Notes under the pieces: generated by a model
What the model was told of the DNA's origin: nothing
Database searches by the model: none
Seen by the model: only the letters and a program-made list of their open reading frames with translations
Made by a program: the position numbers and the translations under genes
Assembly: GCF_014197535.1 (NCBI RefSeq)
Contig: NZ_JACIFV010000001.1
Coordinates: forward strand, 186,001-250,000
DNA: 64,000 nt
Reading direction: 5' to 3'
From: Rhizobium aethiopicum
GTDB lineage: Bacteria > Pseudomonadota > Alphaproteobacteria > Rhizobiales > Rhizobiaceae
Shown here: one piece after another, positions 59,900 to 64,000 of the stretch
Layout: each line of letters begins with the position of its first letter
Position numbering within the stretch: position 1 is the first letter of the stretch

Positions 59900-60049
59900 C
59901 CCGACTCTCCTCTTTACAATGAGGAGTCTGGACTAAAATGAGCCAATCACAACTGCTTTCTGAACGTGAGATGAACAAAATACTGTGACGGGCATTCTTA
60001 ACGATATTTTTACAACACCTGTTAAACGGCTTAGATGCATCAAAAACGA

Positions 60050-60077
60050 AAAACCCCGCTGTTTCCAGCGGGGTTTT
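60050..60077 (-). terminator. Rho-independent terminator after tuf copy 2
   Basis: AAAACCCCGCTG pairs with CAGCGGGGTTTT over 12 bp around TTTC, with T-rich sequence after the stem on the minus strand (TTTTTCGTTTTTG). It lies about 25 bp after the tuf stop. Confidence 0.9.
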
Positions 60078-60101
60078 CCTGATTGTGGATAACCTGAAAG
60101 G

Positions 60102-61277
<1,176 letters not shown>

Positions 61278-61616
61278 TTGAATGCTTCCTGTGAACGAAA
61301 TGGTGGCCCCGGCGAACCGGTTTAGTGCCGCCGTTTAAGGCTTTCGGCGAAATTGCGCAAGACTTAATTGCAGACGCTAATCTTGGCGTGACAGCGCATA
61401 TGGGAGACAATTCGCCGCCTGCAAGGCGATTCGCCGCGGCCCCTCCAAAAATCGCTGGAATCTCAGAGAAAATCGCACGGATCGCCAAGGATAACCGCGG
61501 CCGCCGGCATTGACATCCCTCGCCTGCGGCAACAGCGGTCGGCGTCCCCGCCACGGCTGGAAACAGCGCACGCGACGATCGCGACTGCGATCGCATCAAC
61601 CGGCTTTAAGGAAGAC
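61278..61616 (-). other. Spacer between tRNA-Gly and tuf copy 2
   Basis: 339 bp without a credible gene. After the tRNA, CGATCGC (61576-61582) pairs with GCGATCG (61587-61593) around a 4-nt loop. No T run follows, so readthrough from the tRNA promoter into tuf is possible. I could not identify a separate tuf promoter. Confidence 0.4.
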
Positions 61617-61690
61617 TGGAGCGGGTAGCGGGAATCGAACCCGCGTATTCAGCTTGGAAGGCTGCTGCTCTACCATTGAGCTATACCCGC
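61617..61690 (-). tRNA. tRNA-Gly (TCC)
   Basis: 74 nt. GCGGGTA pairs with TACCCGC in the acceptor stem, the anticodon stem-loop is CAGCC-TTCCAAG-type with anticodon TCC, the T-loop is GGTTCGATTCC and CCA is encoded. It lies 24 bp after tRNA-Tyr. Confidence 0.96.
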
Positions 61691-61714
61691 GGGATGGTCA
61701 GATCCGATGACGAA

Positions 61715-61799
61715 TGGTGGAGAGAGTTGGATTTGAACCAACGTAGGCTGAGCCAACGGATTTACAGTCCGTCCCCTTTAACCACTCGGGCATCTCTCC
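61715..61799 (-). tRNA. tRNA-Tyr (GTA)
   Basis: 85 nt with a long variable arm, as expected for tRNA-Tyr. GGAGAGA pairs with TCTCTCC, the anticodon loop CTGTAAA carries GTA, the T-loop is GGTTCAAATCC and CCA is encoded. Confidence 0.96.
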
Positions 61800-61871
61800 A
61801 GTTTTTCGTCCGGATCTTGAAGACCAAGTTCGTCAGACTTCGAAGCGTTGCCGCCCGTCGTCTGCGCCGCG

Positions 61872-61900
61872 TATATGACCGGAGCATTTCCGTCTGTCAA
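61872..61900 (-). promoter_or_regulatory. Promoter for tRNA-Tyr-tRNA-Gly-tuf
   Basis: Minus-strand TTGACA (61900-61895) and CATATA (61877-61872) are 17 nt apart, close to the rhizobial housekeeping consensus CTTGAC-N17-CTATAT. The tRNA 5' end is about 70 bp downstream. Confidence 0.75.
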
Positions 61901-62002
61901 CACGATGACAATGGAAAAAACACGAAAAATTTCATTCGCCGCCGAAAGCCGGCACATGAAAGAAAGCCTATGCGGCAGCGAACGCCATGGCTATAAAGCC
62001 GC

Positions 62003-62893
62003 ATGAGCAAAGACAATAAATCCGGCGGCAAGGCCGCGACAGACCCATCCGCCAAGGATACGCACTACGCCAATCTGAGGCGCGCGCACCGCGACGCCAA
62101 GCGCGAACGCGGCGAGATCCCGACACCCCAGCCACAGAAGCGCCGGCGTGGGGCTGAGGACTGGAAGCCGCCGGCGCTCGCGCCCGACCAGGTATATCTC
62201 TACGGCCTGCATACGGTGCGCGCCGCCCTCGACAATCCGGAGCGCAAGAAGATCAAGCTGTTTACGACGCAGAATGCGCTCACGCGTCTGGAAATCGACG
62301 TCGAGACGCTCGGTATTCCCTTCGAAATCGTCTCGCCGCACGAGATCGACAAGGTGCTCGGCCCCGAGGCGATCCATCAAGGCGTCATGCTGGAAACGCG
62401 GCCGCTACCGGTGCGCCGGCTCGAAGCGCTAAAGGACAGCCCTCTCCTGCTGGTGCTCGACCAGGTCACCGATCCGCACAATGTCGGCGCGATCATGCGC
62501 TCGGCCGTCGCCTTCAATGCCGGGGCCGTTATCACCACCCAGAGACATAGCCCGACCGAGTCAGGTGTGCTCGCCAAGTCCGCCTCCGGCGCCCTGGAGC
62601 TGATACCTTATATACAGATCACCAATCTCGCCGACGCGCTCGGCGAATTGCACAAGCTCGGCTTCTCCACCATCGGCCTCGATTCGGAAGGGCCGGCGCC
62701 GCTCGAAGGCACCTTCTCAGGTGACAAGGTGGCGCTGGTGCTCGGCTCGGAGGGCAAGGGGCTCAGGCAGAAGACGCGCGAAACCGTCAACGCGCTTGCC
62801 CGCCTCGACATGCCCGGCGCGATCAAATCGCTGAACGTCTCGAATGCAGCGGCAATCGCGCTCTACGCGGCGCGGCTCTATCTGAAGCCATAA
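62003..62893 (+). CDS. rlmB: TrmH/SpoU-family 23S rRNA (guanosine-2'-O-)-methyltransferase, RlmB-like
   Basis: 296 residues. A basic, disordered N-terminal extension of about 60 residues (KRERGEIPTPQPQKRRR) precedes the substrate-binding domain (YLYGLHTVRAAL) and the SPOUT domain with motif 1 NVGAIMRSAVAFNAG near 158, motif 2 VLGSEGKGL near 247 and motif 3 LNVSNAAAIALY near 276. It is predicted to methylate G2251 of 23S rRNA; the exact site is inferred from the family. Confidence 0.9.
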   Translation: MSKDNKSGGKAATDPSAKDTHYANLRRAHRDAKRERGEIPTPQPQKRRRGAEDWKPPALAPDQVYLYGLHTVRAALDNPERKKIKLFTTQNALTRLEIDVETLGIPFEIVSPHEIDKVLGPEAIHQGVMLETRPLPVRRLEALKDSPLLLVLDQVTDPHNVGAIMRSAVAFNAGAVITTQRHSPTESGVLAKSASGALELIPYIQITNLADALGELHKLGFSTIGLDSEGPAPLEGTFSGDKVALVLGSEGKGLRQKTRETVNALARLDMPGAIKSLNVSNAAAIALYAARLYLKP

Positions 62894-62956
62894 GCGGGCA
62901 ACAGGCGACCAGCTCAATTCAAACGACCGCAGTCATCACGCCAAGGGGGAAGTGTC

Positions 62957-63649
62957 ATGATCCGTTTCGTCGTCCGGCTCGCGGCTGCGGCAGCAGCCCT
63001 CCTTGCCTGTGGCCTGGCCCGGGGACAGGAGATCGATGCCGATATTCTCAAAGCGCAGGCCGGGACTTATCTCTTTGCCCCGCAAGACGGCCGCGCGGGA
63101 TGCCGGATGACGCTTGAAACCGGTACAGCGATCGGCGGCTATTCGCTTTCCGGCCAGGAGTCCTGCACTAAGCCGCTGCCGGCGCTTGCCGAGTCCTATG
63201 CCTGGAATTTCGACGGCAATGGCGGTCTCATTCTGATCGATGCGATGCGCAAGGTCATCGCCCGTTTCGTCGAGAACGAGGGTTCGCCGATGAAGACGGA
63301 AGACGAAATACCGCTCCTGCTGATCTCGGCACCCGAAAGTGTCGATCGCCTGCCGACCTTCAGGAGCCTTGCCGGGACATGGACGATGCAAAGACCGGGC
63401 GGCGAAAATCTCTGCAGCGTGACACTCGACGGCACTGTCGATACGGACGGCCATGCACCCTTATCGCTTTCCCGAGACTGCGCCGCCAATGTCGCCGGGC
63501 TCAAGCTCGCCGTCTGGAATATCGAAGGTTTCGGGCTGACGCTGATGAGCCATGATGGCTCGTCGCTCAGCTTCGACATGCGCCCCGACGGCAATTTCGA
63601 TAAGTCCAGCGAAGAAGGCGGCAAGCCGCTTTCGCTCGTGCGCCACTGA
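62957..63649 (+). CDS. Secreted protein with two tandem AprI/Inh-type protease-inhibitor domains
   Basis: 230 residues with a signal peptide (residues 1-23, cleavage near ARG). Two similar domains follow, about 33-120 and 137-230. Each has an AGTY/AGTW start, a cysteine about 14 residues on, a second cysteine before a tryptophan strand (SYAWNFDGNGGLILID; LAVWNIEGFGLTLMS) and a final hydrophobic strand. This is the AprI/Inh metalloprotease-inhibitor pattern, in which one disulfide holds a small beta-barrel. Single-domain proteins are usual, so the tandem is noteworthy. No target protease gene is adjacent. Confidence 0.75.
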   Translation: MIRFVVRLAAAAAALLACGLARGQEIDADILKAQAGTYLFAPQDGRAGCRMTLETGTAIGGYSLSGQESCTKPLPALAESYAWNFDGNGGLILIDAMRKVIARFVENEGSPMKTEDEIPLLLISAPESVDRLPTFRSLAGTWTMQRPGGENLCSVTLDGTVDTDGHAPLSLSRDCAANVAGLKLAVWNIEGFGLTLMSHDGSSLSFDMRPDGNFDKSSEEGGKPLSLVRH

Positions 63650-63774
63650 TCGCGGCGCAGGGCTCGATCCGGAGAAATCCACTTTTTGCCTTGGAATGAC
63701 CTTCTGGAGCATTATGATCTGGCGGCGACCGATCCTTAACGAACGGTCACAAGCAAGAAGGAGCGATTCCCATC

Positions 63775-63933
63775 ATGGCCATTCGACCGCTGATTTTCGG
63801 TATCCTCTTCATCGCGGTCTTTGTGGGAATCATCCTCAGCATCATCTGGGTGGACACGTCGCATCCCGTCCACCAGCCCGACCCCCTGTCGCCGACGGCG
63901 CCCGGCCCCGCGACGCCGGGGCCGGTGCAATAG
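63775..63933 (+). CDS. Small (52-residue) single-pass membrane protein with Pro-rich tail
   Basis: GAAGGAG lies 9 nt before the ATG. Residues 5-26 form one membrane segment (LIFGILFIAVFVGIILSIIW), and the rest is Pro/Ala/Gly-rich (PTAPGPATPGP) and probably periplasmic. It follows the inhibitor gene by 125 bp. I do not recognise a family. Confidence 0.6.
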   Translation: MAIRPLIFGILFIAVFVGIILSIIWVDTSHPVHQPDPLSPTAPGPATPGPVQ

Positions 63934-64000
63934 GTCGAGAGAGACGCGGACGGCGATTGCGCGTTAATCCCCAACCGAACGACTATCCTCAGCTGCGATA

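Overview
The window looks like a chromosomal segment of a Rhizobium-type alphaproteobacterium (R. etli / R. leguminosarum group is my best guess, from protein style, high GC and gene order; not verified by a search). It holds no rRNA, insertion sequence, prophage or CRISPR array. Almost everything from 25.8 to 61.9 kb is the translation/transcription core on the minus strand, and the flanks are metabolic and accessory genes.

Region 1 (1-10.2 kb, minus strand) is a nine-gene catabolic operon led by a LacI-type repressor gene. It encodes a CoA-transferase, an enoyl-CoA hydratase, an aldehyde dehydrogenase, a complete CUT1 sugar-type ABC importer (binding protein, two permeases, ATPase) and a GMC flavin oxidoreductase cut by the window edge. 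The enzymes suggest import of an alcohol- or sugar-like compound, oxidation to aldehyde and acid, activation to a CoA thioester and hydration. A 20-bp perfect palindrome sits exactly between a TTGACA -35 box and its -10 box upstream of lacI, a likely autoregulated operator.

Region 2 (10.5-25.7 kb) is mixed: a PAS-PAS histidine kinase, an AhpD-like protein, a secreted hormone-sensitive-lipase-family protein whose nucleophile serine reads as glycine, a nucleoside deoxyribosyltransferase-like protein, a LysR gene and an SDR gene that are both truncated at their 5' ends and joined head to head (a deletion scar), a ketopantoate reductase, a DUF1883 protein, rarA, a Deg-type periplasmic protease, a DUF1232 protein, an LprI-like protein, ilvD, the msrPQ methionine-sulfoxide repair pair and a DUF2809 membrane protein. 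A decayed tRNA-Lys(CTT)-like fragment abuts the ilvD stop codon.

Region 3 (25.8-45.5 kb, minus) is the fused str-S10-spc-alpha ribosomal superoperon: rpsL, rpsG, fusA, tuf, rpsJ through rplP/rpmC/rpsQ, rplN through secY, adk, rpsM, rpsK, rpoA and rplQ, ending in a strong terminator. A good promoter (TTGACG-N17-TAGTAC) lies about 260 bp upstream of rpsL. Region 4 (46.0-61.9 kb, minus) is the tRNA-Tyr, tRNA-Gly, tuf, tRNA-Trp, secE, nusG, rplKAJL, rpoBC block, with an epimerase gene and a small ORF inserted between tuf and tRNA-Trp. The two tuf genes encode identical proteins and differ at only 12 synonymous positions. Several intergenic gaps inside these operons carry clean hairpins (fusA stop codon, rplL-rpoB, rplO-secY, rpoA-rplQ, rplA-rplJ) that probably tune expression.

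Region 5 (62-64 kb, plus) holds an rRNA 2'-O-methyltransferase, a secreted protein with two tandem AprI/Inh-type inhibitor domains, and a 52-residue single-pass membrane protein.
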